Shown here: positions 30,829-42,451 of the stretch, piece by piece
Position numbering within the stretch: position 1 is the stretch's first letter
How the letters are laid out: every line of letters starts with the position of its first letter
Notes under the pieces: model-generated
The model's input: the letters and a program-made list of their open reading frames with translations, nothing else
Databases searched by the model: none
What the model was told of the DNA's origin: nothing
NCBI GenBank assembly: GCA_020631735.1
Contig: CM036209.1
Coordinates: 8,903,451 to 8,967,450 of the forward strand
DNA from: Saccharum officinarum
Taxonomy: Eukaryota; Streptophyta; Magnoliopsida; Poales; Poaceae
Direction of reading: 5' to 3'
Length of the DNA stretch: 64,000 nt
Translations under genes and position numbers: made by a program

Positions 30829-31790
30829 TCCGCACTGATCGTCCTCTATATTCATTATCTAAAAGGAATATTCTAGTCTGGTCATCAAAATTCTCTTCTC
30901 TATACTGCTTTCTCTCGCACCCAACCGTACTCTATATCCTCCTCTATCTTACTGTGGGACCCACCTGTCAGTTTTTTTATTTAAAACCCACCCCCGCCTC
31001 CCTCCCTCCCATTCTCTCTCTTTCTCCCACCTCTCCGCTCTCCTCCCCACCTCGCCTCTCTCCGCCGCCTCCATGGCCGGGACGACGCCGGGCGGACCAG
31101 CGCGCGGCGAACCGGCGGGCGAGCGCGCGGCGGGCCTCGGCGGTCGGACCAGCGGCGGGCGAGCGGGCGCGGCTCCGACGGCGGCGAGGCGGACCCGACG
31201 GCGCGCGGGCAGGCGAGCGGCTCGGCGGTCGGCGGGCGGCGGATCCTCTCTGGAGCAGCTCAGCGGCGGCGGATGGGCGCGAGGGCGAGGCGAGGCGTGG
31301 TGGGAGGAAGAGGAGGCAGCGGCGAAGCAGCTCGGCGGCGGTGGATCCGCTCTTCCCTCGAGCGGATTGGGCGCGGACGGCGGTCGACCGGACTCGTCGG
31401 TGGTGGCGAGCTCCACCCGCACCCTCCTCGGCAGCCGTCCACCTCCCCGGCGGCGGGCGCGTCCCCTCCCTGCTCCGTCTCGGCGGCGGTTCACGGCGAG
31501 TGCGGCTCGAGGCGCCCCGCCGGGCGGCCGCCCCCTCCCTGCTCCCTCCACCCGCGGCCGGCGGAGCTCCCTATCACGACGGTCGAGGCTGGCCGCAGAG
31601 GTGAGCGTCAGTGGCGAGGACGCCGAGGAGAGCGGGCACGCGGGCCCCACTCTGGCCGATAGCGGACGAACGGGAAACCTGCTTAATTTGGCGGACGAGC
31701 GACGATACTGGAGGGTAGCGTACCCGCTACGGGCCTTCCATCAGCTATCCGGTATTCCAGGATGGTTTAGAGGACCGCGGTGCAGCTAGC
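30829..31790. other. GC-rich island within the LTR element, possible Mutator-like capture element
   Basis: An abrupt change to more than 70% GC at about 31000-31600 inside AT-richer retrotransposon sequence. Near its edges are GTCTTAGACTGTCCGCACTG (left) and CGGTGCAGCTAGCCTTAGAG (right), an imperfect inverted pair with a possible degenerate 9-bp duplication GTCTTAGAC/GCCTTAGAG. All frames are low-complexity Arg/Gly/Ala/Pro and no product is recognised. Confidence 0.4.
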
Positions 31791-32189
31791 CTTAGAGCCA
31801 AGTCCGAGGGCCGGCATCCCATGCCGAGTAGCATGAAGCCGAACCAATGAAGTTTCGGCTGCTCCATGTTGGTCCGATTTGAATATGTGCTCCCTTGTTT
31901 GGCAACCAGTATGACCAACGAGATTGATGGCTCGATACATACTCCGTATATGCAGGTAGGTCGAGGTATCATGAATATCCATATGGTTAGCCTGTATACG
32001 GGCTCCTTTCTGCTCGTTGGCCGGTGGAGCACCACGATTTGCAAAGTATCAACGCGAGCTCGCTTCAGGATATCAAGTCCCTGTGCAAAAGATGCCACAA
32101 TTGCGCCGCTGAGTACTCAGAACCCGTTCCCGACTAGAGCGTTAGGTCCGAGTAGTTGACAGTAATAATAGATCTTTGCACTATGCCAG

Positions 32190-32525
32190 AAAAGCTTATC
32201 AGTGACGCCTCGATTAGTGACTCATAAAGGAAACACCGGGTGAATGAGACGCGTCACTGATCAGTTGTTCCCATGCTCTAGGAACCAGACGCGTCACTAA
32301 TAACAATGTATCAGTGACTCTTATAAAGAAAACGCGTCACTGATAGTATCTATGACGCGTATCATCCAGCCACGTCACTGATATATAGTCATATTGGTGA
32401 CGCGTGTGAACAAGACGCGTCACTGATAAGGAAAGTGACGCGTTTTGTCTAGACACGTCACTAATACGAAGGCATATCAGTGACTCTTGTTGATAAAACG
32501 CGTCACGTTTTTTTAGAAAAGTCAC
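32190..32525. repeat. Left subterminal array (TCAGTGACGCGT)
   Basis: About ten copies of AGTGACGCG(T) / ACGCGTCACTGAT in alternating orientation, forming short hairpins. Probable transposase-binding sites. Confidence 0.88.
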
Positions 32526-32639
32526 GGATGTATTTGGATTTTGGGCTGGAAACCTGGTAGGCCCAAGTTAACGAAACGGCCACTCTTCGGCGACATAAAT
32601 CCAAGTTGATAAAAAAAATAAAAACCCACAGCCGTATCC

Positions 32640-33230
32640 TTATCCCCTCCGCACTCCCCTGAGACCGTATCGCTCCTCCTCTCAACGCGTCGCACTCGCA
32701 CCACGGACTCGAAGCCGCTGCCGTCGTCCCCTGCGTCGCGACCCCCGCGTCGCGGCTGCCGACCTCCACCACGGCCCGACCCCTGCCCTCTGCCGCGACG
32801 GCCGAGGCCCTCCACGCGTGAACTGGCCACCCCCTCTTTGCAGATCTGGGGCTGATGAAGCCCAGGACCACCAACCCCCTCCCATGGCCGCCGCCTGCCC
32901 TAGGTACTCCTCCTACCTCTTCTCCCATAGCACCGGCGTGGTCTCTAGGCTGTGGTCCCACCATGATTCGCCGCGCCCACTCCGGTGTCTAGGTTGGGGG
33001 AGGCCATGGCCGACGGCGGATCTAGGTGGTGCGGCGTCTCCGTCCCCTGTAGGCCAGTGAATGATGCCTCCCCCAGATGGACCGCGTGGTGCGGCGCCCC
33101 CGTCCCCGGTGGCCTCGTCCTCCCCAAATCGACCATAGGTTCGCGCTCTCGATCTGTTTGTTGGCCGTAGGATTCAGGGCCGTTGCGGGAGAGGGTTACA
33201 GCAAGATCTAGTTCAAGGAGGGTTGGGGGA
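32640..33230 (+). other. GC-rich exon-like block inside the CACTA element
   Basis: C-rich leader-like sequence with several short frames; resembles a grass first exon and 5' UTR followed by an AT-rich intron. No protein family recognised. Confidence 0.35.
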
Positions 33231-34440
33231 TTGGGGAATCGCTACCACGATTATTTGCCGTAATATATTCCGATTGCTTGCTGTGTTTTGTGAGTCTAAT
33301 TGAATTGTAGATAGGCACTTTCGTTTACAATAATTATTAGGTGGTTGGGGAGGGATGAATTTGCCGTCTCTGGTGGGAGTTTGTGAAGTTATGTATGTCG
33401 AGCAATTTATATGCTTCATGTTCCGGAGATTGGAGGCTTAGTCGTGTCCTGAGCCAAAGGAATCCCAGTTTCAGCATCTGTACATTTTTTTGAAAGCTAT
33501 CACAAGTTATGTAGATATATGTTGTGTGCATTTACAGACTTACAGTTATTTTTTGTCACTGATTTTGGAGCATGAAAACTGCTAAATCAGCCCCTTAAAA
33601 TAAGTATAAAGATGTTGGTTATAGTATTTAGCACCCTGGCCTGGATGCGCACCTAGAAGTCTAGCACATGCAGCTTATAAGTTTCATTTTTTTAAATAAA
33701 CCTAGCATGTTGTTTAATTTGGGGATGAAATTATGTTTATGGATCTAGATTTATTTGGTGGCTGATTAAGAAGGCTACTTTAATTGATCACTACTGTGAA
33801 ATTGATTACTTACTGCAATTTAACCTTGCAATTTAACCTTGCATTCACTACTGTGAAATCGATTTACTAATTGTTCACAAAATAAGATTTCACACATACA
33901 TGCTTGCCATCTACAGTTTATCCTTTGATTTTTTTTTGATTTTTACAACATTGGAACATTCGTAGCTATGGCCGTGTGACAAGCAAGATACTTTTCAGAT
34001 AGTTAAGCCTTAGGAGTCTTGTTGATACTGTGAGTAGAATAGTGTAATCGACTTGGTGTGTAGTATGGGATATGGATGATATGTGTTTTGTAGTATGACC
34101 TTAGTTTTCCTTTGCCTAAATGTTTGGATCATGCAAAATCAAGAAATTGATCGACAGATGCTATGCCAAATACTGGTACTGCAGTTATGTTAGACCCTTC
34201 ACAAAGGTGAAGTTATTTGTCCTCACTCTGTATTAGTTTGCGTCTTTGGAAATAATCTGAACTTTAAAATTTGGGAATTAGTCTATGAAAGAAAACCATT
34301 GAAACCCAATCGTACACTGTCCCTGAGTTGTTTATGCCTCATCGTGTAACCCTTTTTCCTTTTAATGCAATATGAGCGATTGAAGAATTCATCTGAGCAT
34401 GTATAACCAACTTGTCATCTTAACAGAGACCTTTTCTGCA
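33231..34440. other. AT-rich, intron-like interior of the CACTA element
   Basis: No ORF. The composition resembles plant intron, consistent with a captured genomic segment. Confidence 0.4.
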
Positions 34441-34825
34441 GAATGTGGTACAACATGCACTGTCCATAATTCCACGTGGCAGCGGCAGTGCCTGCTTCCC
34501 TACACTTTTACAGGAAAATGGCTACTTCCCTACGGTTTTACAGTTTAAGACAAACAATTCTCCATGTATGGAATCACCACTGCGCTATGCAACCTTACAG
34601 CTATTGAGTTATTATACATATACATATATGTAATGGCACAATCAATTACTCATCTAAACGAAGATATGTTTAATCAGCTATGCATACATATATATGTGTG
34701 CACACAATCAATTACTCACCTGTACATTTAAATACGTCGGCTGGCTCTGCCTAGCCCGTGGCAATTGCCGCGGGGTTCTATCTAGTATAAATTAAATTTT
34801 CACCTGGCTCCATAATGCTATGCAG

Positions 34826-34879
34826 GGAATTGGAGATTTAACAACTGCTCTCCTACCGGAAGAAATACGTAGGGATGTT
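34826..34879 (+). other. Possible captured exon inside the CACTA element
   Basis: A 54-base block bounded by TATGCAG on the left and GTAAGT on the right, open in one frame (GIGDLTTALLPEEIRRDV). It looks like an internal plant exon of phase 0. I cannot name the parent gene. A second candidate lies at about 34441-34520 after TTTTCTGCAG. Confidence 0.4.
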
Positions 34880-35139
34880 GTAAGTATATTATGGGAACCA
34901 ATACACATTTGTGGATGGAAGATTTCATTTGATTGTTTCTAGATATGTAAATTCTCCCATTTTTGTACCTTGTAAACCCCCATGGCTGATATACATTTTG
35001 TAGTATAACTTGTATCTAAAAAGTTTGCAAAGAATTGATTGCTGAAATCGTGGGAACATGTCTGATAGGATCATTGTTTATAGGATCGTCCTATATGTAT
35101 ATAGGATCATTGTAGCTTTTTTTTGTTTTTTTTTTGAAA

Positions 35140-35395
35140 TAGTTATCAGTGACGCGTCTTGGCTACATGTGTCACTGATAGAGGCTATCAGTGACGCGTC
35201 TTGGGTACACGCGTCACCGATAGAGGGCTATCAGTGACGCGTATTGGGTACACGCGTCACCGATAGAGGATTATCAGTGACGCGTAAAAACGCGTCACTG
35301 ATTTGCCCTTATCACAGACGCAAGAATAGTGACGTGTTTTTTCCGCGTCACTGATGACTGTCTAGACGCGTCACTGATAAGGTTTTTTGGCATAG
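35140..35395. repeat. Right subterminal array (TATCAGTGACGCGT)
   Basis: Copies of TATCAGTGACGCGTCTTGG paired with ACACGCGTCACCGATAGAG, the same core as the left array. Confidence 0.88.
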
Positions 35396-35400
35396 TGTTG

Positions 35401-37021
35401 TGTTCGTGTCACATGTTGGCTGTAGCTTATGTGTGGAGCGCCGATCTTCGCGTTCATGTGATCATCCGCGTCCTGATTGTCTTAGGACGAGTTGAATTTT
35501 GACGATCACGTTCTGATTTATTTAGGACGAGTCAAATTTTGGTGACCGCATCTTGATTGACTTAGGACGAGTCGATCCGAGTAATCGCATAGTCTAGATA
35601 GGACCACGGAATAACCGACCTTGAGTGCATCGAGCACTCGTATATAGGTGATCGTATGACTGTCTTCCTTAAATCTCACGCGCTAGTAGAGCAAGTCGAC
35701 CGTCTTTTTCCGAGGTAATCTATTACGGGCTTGACATACATTTAGCATAAAAAGCTAAGTGCCGTACTATGCGACAAGATAGGACTATGTCGCAGGATGT
35801 GAGGCGTCTGATAAACATAGACGGCGTATCCAATTTTTATAGAGATACATACCAGCATGATTAGCTAATGATTCTATGAACAGTGACTAGTAAATAGTCG
35901 GAGATGTAGACCCCGGTTGTCGATGGCTTGGAAGCCGACTCGAAGAACCTGGTCAAGCCCAAGTTGATGATGTGAGCTGCAACGTGCTGGCGACGATGGT
36001 CACGTCAATCGACGACGGCTAGAGCCATTGTATGCCGATAACGAGGGCCGGAGCCATTGTATGCCGAGGGCCAAGTGGAGGAGTCAGCGTGCTGCGATAT
36101 CCAAGTAGATTAGTCGACATACGGTATTCGAATAATCGGATGTGACTCGAACATCCCGAGTGTAGCTTGCTAGTTGCCTTGATGTAGTCGAACGCCTCAC
36201 TTGCTGGCACATGTATACTATTTGAAGATATATAAATATTAAAGAATATTTAGAAAAATGTGAAAGCTTAGCTTGATTTATGGCCGATTGAGGAGTCATC
36301 GTGCTGAGGAGTGATAAGCCCCCAAGCGTCAGCCAGCATGTCGCGGAGACGTAGTCGGTTGCGGTAGCCAAGCAGTCGGTTGTTGATGAAGCGACCCAGT
36401 TGGCAATACTCCCCGGGTAGATTTTTGATCGAGCTGAGTAGTTACCGAGTAATTCTTGGTTGTCTAGTACCCGTTCCCGACTAAGCATGTCGAGTCCGAG
36501 TAGTCGGAAGGAGCGTCTGAACTGTGAGTCCTCCGCCATCAAGCCCAAGTAGTCGGAAGGTGCGTCTCAAGTGTCAGACTACTGGGTCAGCTTTTCCGCC
36601 ATCGAGCCCGGATGACGAGCTTTGTACGGATGCCGCGCCTAGTACTGAATACGGGAGTCGGGTCGTCGTAGGTGCATGCGTGCCGAAGTAATCACGTTGG
36701 CTTGTACGGAGTCCTTATTTGCTTGTGGTCGACTTGATGTTGTAGTCGTCGTTCTTGAACCCGGTCGTTGACAAGGTTCATCGAAGTCGTGGTGGATATG
36801 CAGATCATCAGCGAATCAGAAACGACTATTATGTGCTCTGGTGCTTCTGCCATGCATGACGTGAACTGGGCCATCTGATCGTGTGCACCTTTCTTGCTGA
36901 ACGTCTGCATGCTTTTGCTTGATCATCGAAATCAAGTCCTTGTTGACTCCGACTCAACTCCATGCCGAACGGGAGACGTCTCGTTGAACAGGAATCCACT
37001 GCGCCTAGTTGACGAATTTGT
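35401..37021. other. Non-coding interior of the LTR retrotransposon, right part
   Basis: No retroviral domains; repeated GAGTAGTCGGAAGG(A/T)GCGTCT strings near 36495 and 36550. It continues the sequence left of the CACTA insertion at 32178. Confidence 0.6.
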
Positions 37022-37276
37022 CTAACTCCTTCGTACGCGTGTCGTGTATGCCGACGTAGATGGAATCCAGAGCAGCGGCGGTCTGGTTGCGAGCTGCCTC
37101 CTGAACGCGCGGTGATGACGAGGTGTCCTGATGTCGGAGGGCGTGGCGACGTTGTCGGCGAGGGCAGAGAAAAGTTTGCCGCCTCGGACCAATGATCTGC
37201 CGTGGTTGACGTAGATCTTGAGGTCCGTCGAGCTCTCGATTGTGAAGTCGCCGAAATTCCCTACCTGGCGCGCCAA
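37022..37276 (-). other. Short open frame after the putative primer-binding region
   Basis: An 84-codon minus-strand frame starting at the LTR boundary (contains NFGDFTIESSTDLKIYVNHG). I do not recognise it. Its position would suit a gag leader, but no capsid or zinc-knuckle motif is seen. Confidence 0.3.
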
Positions 37277-37277
37277 C

Positions 37278-37721
37278 CGTCGGTGTTTGATGACTGGTAA
37301 CTCGGCACGTGGTTACCCGGGACGATTGTTTGAGGGGCATCGGCGTATATATGCAGAACTCGACGGTAAACGTAGAGACAATGATTTATACGAACTCGAC
37401 GGTAAACGCATAGACAATAATTTATACTGGTTCGGTCCGCCGGAATAGCGTCGGCATCCCTACGTCCAGTTTGGGGTGAATAGTATATTGCGCCCTGCCC
37501 TTTAGGGTTTAGACCGTGAGGTCTGTTCCTATTGTTCTGCCGATCTAGGGAGCCTTGCCCTCCTTTATATAGTCCAGGAGGGAAGAGTCCTAGTCGGTTA
37601 TAACGTAGAAGTGATAGTAGGATTACATGATAGCAATGTTGCTAGAATTATATGGAGGAATCCTAGTCAGACTAGATCTTCTCCCTTCCTTACGGGGTAC
37701 CCCGGGTACTATGTACCGACA
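37278..37721 (-). repeat. Right LTR (5' LTR in element orientation), 444 bp
   Basis: 39 bp longer than its partner because of a tandem duplication around 37351-37428 (GAACTCGACGGTAAACG occurs twice, each followed by an AGACAAT.ATTTATAC string). The first base is C instead of T. Confidence 0.9.
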
Positions 37722-37726
37722 ATGTC

Positions 37727-38758
37727 CCTTTGTTGTGTAGTATGTACTCTGGTCGATGGAGCAGGTGGATTCTAGACCGAAAGCGAGCGTTACCTTTGAA
37801 CCCCTGAAGGCGCAAAGACAGGTAGCTTGGATCACCGCTGCGTAGAGCATGGCAGATTCTTCTAACTTTCTTAAAGAGTCAAAGCATCCTAAGTTTGCTT
37901 GAGACTTTTGCCCACAATGGCTATGACGTATTTGTGCAACTACATTTATTGCTTAATGCCACCTCTTTAGTACATTGTAGATGCACTCAGGAACGGACAA
38001 GATAATAAAATGGTGGACATGACCGAAACACGAGACTTTTTTCTCTTCCTGTGTCCTGTGAAATTCCTGTTAAATTCTATGAAATTCCTGTGTTCTAAAC
38101 ATGTCCTAATTAGAGTAATAGTGAAAGATCTTGAAGGCCAAAAGGGGCAAATGCCCCCTCCATGTGCAGTGAAAATGTGAAGCAGGGTTTCTGCTGTTGA
38201 TTGCTTGTTTGGTCGCTGTTTTGAGGGAAACGGTAGCGCAAACCATAGAAACGTTTTATATGTCATTTGTGAATGTTTGTACGAATTTATATTCTGAGGT
38301 GATAATGTTTGAACAGGTGGTGCGCTTTGGATCATTCTTAGCTCACGTTTTGGCATCACCGTTTCAAGGCAAGTAAACATAGCAATGATTTGCTACAGCT
38401 TGACATGTTATTTAAATCAAGATAATATATCTAGGTATGAATTCACTTATCCTTTAAAGTAAATTACATATGATCTTCATGTTGAATCTTTTGTCATTTG
38501 TTTATCATCATGAGGTAAGTGATATGTTTTATTACTGTAAACGTGTATGACATATGTTGTAACAATTTGTTTATCATCGGAAGGTAAGTGATATGTTTTA
38601 TGGTTGTGGTGTATGTGACATATGTGGTAAGTATTATTGCAGTTGCATCATATTATTGCACCATGTGCATTCATGACATGAGCATTTGCATCGAGCCAGG
38701 TTGGTAAGAAAGTCATATAATTATTTCAGAGTGCTCTTGAGCAAGGTCGGTGAGAAAG
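37727..38758. other. Unassigned spacer between LTR and Harbinger elements
   Basis: No gene. It holds a direct duplication of about 70 bp: TTTGTTTATCATC then GGTAAGTGATATGTTTTAT occurs at about 38498 and 38569, each followed by GTATGACATATG-like sequence. Confidence 0.5.
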
Positions 38759-39121
38759 TTAGGCCTTATTTAGTTCAGGCCCGAATCTGCATTTGTACAG
38801 TACTTGGGCTACCTTTTTGCATTTTGGAACTACATAGGCTTGCCAAAGTTTGGTCCAAATTCTGGCCTTTTGGATGGCCCAAATTCGGCCCTAGGTCAGT
38901 GGACGACATATGCCCCCGTCGACCCCATCCTCTCTCGCTTATCCATTCCATCCACTCATCAGCCGCACTCCCAACCCTAGCACCGGCTCCCTCTCCCCCT
39001 GCGCCTCTCTCCCTCTTCCCCGCCGCTCCTCTCGCTGCCCCCGCTCGAACACACCCTTATAGCGCCAGATCCACACCCTTGTTGGTCGGTTCCACCGCGT
39101 CTGGTACCGGATCCACCGTGG

Positions 39122-40854
39122 TTGACCCCGTCGTCGGCGATGGACGGCTTCAATGGCGAAGGGAACGGCTCGGAGTTCAACGTCGGTGGATCCGGCAGTG
39201 GCTCGGATTTCAACGTCGACGGATCTGGCAACCCCGAGGGCTTCAACATAGGTGGATATAGCAATGCTTCGGGGTATGACTTCGGCAACGTCTCCGACTA
39301 TGACGACGCCCACCGCATAAGGAACTTGTTCTCCCTGGCACCACCGGGCTCTGGATCCGGTGCCTACAACCCCTACACCTCCGTACCGCATCCGTACTCG
39401 TCCTCGACCATCCCCACCCCAAGCTAGCTGGGTATGTTTGGCCTCAACCTCAATGCAAGCTCCGGTTGGCCGCACATCAACGACTACGAAGGCATCCTTC
39501 GCTCCGGTGACCAAGCGGGAGGAGTCGGCAGCAGCCGGGGTGCCCCTCCCGTCCGTGTGGCTTCCGGCAAAGGTGGTGTGGCCGTGGCTCCCTTGCCTTC
39601 TCAGCACCGACCAACATCTAGGGTGCGCGGTTCCTGTCGTCACGGCGCGGGTCAAGCACTGCACACTGACAACAACCCTCTAGTCCCCGTATATTTCACT
39701 TCACATTATTCCCTCCAAGTTCTGCCCTTGTGTACCCTTATATTATTCCCTGGTGTGTTGCTTGCTTCGTTTTGTCATGCTTACTGTCATACGAGTTCAT
39801 GCATTGCTTGTTGATTACATTGCTTGTTCATGCATTACTTGTTCATTACAATGTTCACAGAATGACCTAACCAGGGCCAAGTGGACCAAAGAGGATACTA
39901 AGAAGTTTTGTGAGATTTAATGCACCCAAATTGATTTGGGTAACTGCAAGAATGGCAACATGAGCAAGTGGGGCTAGAAAGATTTCTAGGAAAGGTTTCT
40001 AGCTGCGACCGGTAAGCTTCATGACAGTGAGCAGTTCGGCCATAAGTACAGACAGTTGAAACAACTTTGGCTTTTCATCGAGGGTCTTCGGCACAAGGCC
40101 ACAGGCTTGGGACAAAGAGAAGATGGCTCTGTTGTTGCTTCTGACAAGTGGTGGGAGGACCGTTGCAAGGTTCATCAGCTTTCAACACCTCATTTCGTAC
40201 GTGTTCTCTTCTCTATTAGCGTCTGACTGTATGTGGGTTGTTCTTTACACTGCAGGGGAAGCAAGAGTGGTTGGATCTGAAGGATGGATGGCCAGAATAC
40301 ATTGATGAACTCGACCGCATGTTCTCTGGAGTTGCAATGATGGGAGAAACCTCATTTGTTCCTGGGGTGAACCGCCAACTTAACTTCATTAGTAGCGACG
40401 AAGAAGAAGAAGAAGATGCTAACTTTGGGACCCCTCAGAGCTGTGCGACCCCAGTTAGCAGTGGTAGCAAGTGGACCGCCAGCAGCACCCGCAGCACTCA
40501 ACAAGTCCCAGCAAGAAGACCAAGAGCGCAGCTATTCGGAACATGAATAACAACATGACCAGGTTCAACTCTAGTTATGATCATAGGACAAAAGTGATGC
40601 AAAACATCTAGATGGATAAGAAGAACTCTGTTGAACATGAACTCAACATCAAGAAACAACAACAGGACATTAGGAAACAAGACCAGAAACTTGTTGCAGA
40701 TTCAGCTATAGAGCTTGGGGTGCACCTGATGGAAGAAGGTCTCTGTCTTGGTGTGGTCAATATTTGCAAAGATGACAATGCGAGGAATATCTTCCTGTGC
40801 ACACCTGTTCAAGCAAGGCTTCAAATGATTAAGAGATATGCCGCTATGGTCTAA
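39122..40854 (+). pseudogene. PIF/Harbinger ORF1 (Myb/SANT-like DNA-binding protein), degenerate
   Basis: Three exons fit in phase: 39122-39688, 39861-40169 and 40256-40854. Exon 1 encodes a Gly/Ser/Asn-rich N-terminus with repeated FNVDGSGN-like units. Exon 2 carries the Myb/SANT-like domain (RAKWTKEDTKKFCEI ... HKYRQLKQLWLFIEGL). Exon 3 has an acidic segment (SSDEEEEED) and a helical C-terminus with KKQQQDIRKQDQKL. In Harbinger elements this protein partners the transposase and helps it reach the nucleus and bind the ends. It is inactivated by in-frame stops at 39425 (TAG), 39918 (TAA), 39975 (TAG) and 39987 (TAG), with further shifts in exon 3 near 40530. The start codon choice is tentative. 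Confidence 0.85.
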
Positions 40855-41142
40855 AACCAGACCCTTCCATCCATGCATTTTACCTACATGTGACTGTAGT
40901 TGGCATGATGCCCTATTTCTTTTGTGTGTGCTTGTCATGACTCATATTTGAACTATGTCTTTTAAGTTGGAGGTTGTGATGATGAACTTGTCATGAACTA
41001 TGTCATTAAGCCCTTAATTTCAAGCATGGTTGTTGAATTAAGTTGTGATGCTTATTATTTATTATACTGATTGGTTGTGTGATAACTGTGGGTACCAAAA
41101 TCAATTTTACTTACTGTCTCTATGTTGTATTGCAATGGGCAG

Positions 41143-42451
41143 GAAGTTCCTGCTCAAGTTGATGCTCAAGTGGATGAGGAGGACGAGGAGGACGCCTGGT
41201 GGGAAGAATTTTGGAGAATGCTGGTAGAAGACGATGATGAAGCACCATTTATCTACGGTACGTATGACTATGCTATGCATCTGGACAAGTATTGCAATAG
41301 AGGACCGTATAGGACGCCACCATTGACTGGGGAGCAATGGGTACAAAACAAGCTTGCCAATGAAACATCCTGCTACAAACATGTTTAGGATGACTCCCCA
41401 AATGTTTTATAGCCTGCATGATTTGTTAACATCAGAGTATGGCCTCACATCATCAAACAAGTCTACCTCTATTGAGGCTCTAGCAATATTCCTTTGGATA
41501 TGTGGGGCACCACAATCAGTTAGGCAAGCAAAGGACAGATTTGAGAGATCACTAGGCACTGTGCATAACCTTTTTTACAAAGTCCTCAATTGTATGGTAG
41601 ACCTATCTGCCGACATCATTAAACCTCGGGACCCAGATTTTACAACAATGCATCCCAGGTTGCAGAACAGTCGGTTCTACCCTGAATTCAAGGGTTGCAT
41701 AGGGGCAATAGATGGCACTCACATTCCTGTGGTTGTGCCAAGTGATAAGTTTATGCAGCACATGTGTCGGAAGGGCAAGACAACCCAGAATGTCATGGCC
41801 GCTTATGACTTTGATATGGTCTTTACTTTTGTCATTGCTAGGTGGCATGGATCGGTGCATGACATGAGAGTGTTTGATGATGCAATCACAAATTACAGAG
41901 ACCAGTTCCCTAAGGCACCTAGAGATACACACGTTGCTATTTCATTACTGTTTTCTAAGTGAAGCATTGTAAACTTACAGGTAAGGACTGCTATAGGGAA
42001 GTACTACCTGGTGGACTCGGGGTATGCAAACCGCCCTGGGTTTCTGTCTCCTTACCAGCAGACCAAGTATCACATCCAAGACTTTCAAAACGCCCCCAAA
42101 CCACAAGGTATGAAGGAGATGTTCAACTTTGCACATTTATCTCTTAGAAATGTGATCGAAAGGGCCTTTGGAGTGATGAAAATGAAGTGGCGCATATTAT
42201 TGGACATCCCGTGCTATCCAGCTGAAACACAGACACATATTATATATGCATGCATGGCGTTGCACAACTTCATCAGAATTAATGGTGACTTTGATAGTCA
42301 CTTTGGTATAGTTGACAACAATATCAACTACGTGTCTGTTGAAGCCACTCAGGATCAGCCGGAAACAGAGCCAGCGCCAGAAAGTGCGGACATGGCAAGC
42401 ATGAATGCATTCCGAGACATGCTTGCTCAACATTTGTTTAATAGGTCTTGA
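41143..42451 (+). pseudogene. PIF/Harbinger DDE transposase, frameshifted
   Basis: Harbinger nuclease (DDE superfamily endonuclease) coding region. Exon-like parts are 41143-41932 and 41981-42451. Catalytic acids are visible: Asp in GAIDGTHIPV (codon 41711), Asp in YLVDSGYANRPG (42014) and Glu in VIERAFGVMKMKW (42158). The helix-turn-helix-like region around EALAIFLWICGAPQSVRQAKDRF precedes them. One extra C near 41380 shifts the frame between ETSCYK and MFRMTP, so the full protein cannot be made. The inferred 48-nt intron (GT at 41933, CAG at 41980) is shorter than normal for plants. Apart from the shift, the domain is well preserved, implying fairly recent inactivation. Confidence 0.9.

Larger units (their letters stand above)
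32179..35397. mobile_element. Non-autonomous CACTA element (Pack-CACTA type), 3219 bp, TTG duplication
   Basis: Ends CACTATGCCAGAAAAGCTTA and, reading back, CACTATGCCAAAAAACCTTA, flanked by TTG (32176-32178 and 35398-35400). Subterminal regions (32190-32525 and 35140-35395) carry repeated TATCAGTGACGCGT in both orientations. The interior has no transposase. It has a GC-rich exon-like block (32640-33170) and a spliced-looking block near 34826, so it appears to have captured host gene pieces. Confidence 0.92.
29034..37721 (-). mobile_element. Non-autonomous LTR retrotransposon with nested insertions
   Basis: Direct LTRs at 29034-29438 and 37278-37721, beginning TGTCGGTG and ending ACCGACA, flanked by ATGTC on both sides (29029-29033 and 37722-37726). 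Next to the right LTR is CTACCTGGCGCGCCAACC, whose reverse complement (TTGGCGCGCCAGGTAGG) is the string found just after the 5' LTR in many grass LTR elements. The element therefore reads on the minus strand. The interior has no reverse transcriptase, integrase or protease frames; it fits a large retrotransposon derivative mobilised in trans. It is interrupted by a CACTA element (32179-35397) and probably by a GC-rich insertion near 30830-31790. Confidence 0.88.

Noticed and set aside
30949..31789. Open frames over 200 codons on both strands in the GC island
   Set aside because: All frames open at once because of GC bias, with Arg/Gly/Pro-rich products and no domain.
32503..32964. 153-codon minus-strand frame inside the Pack-CACTA
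   Set aside because: Low-complexity Gly/Arg-rich product overlapping frames on the other strand; no domain.
38939..39664. 241-codon minus-strand frame in the Harbinger element
   Set aside because: Antisense shadow of the Gly/Ser-rich exon 1 of ORF1.
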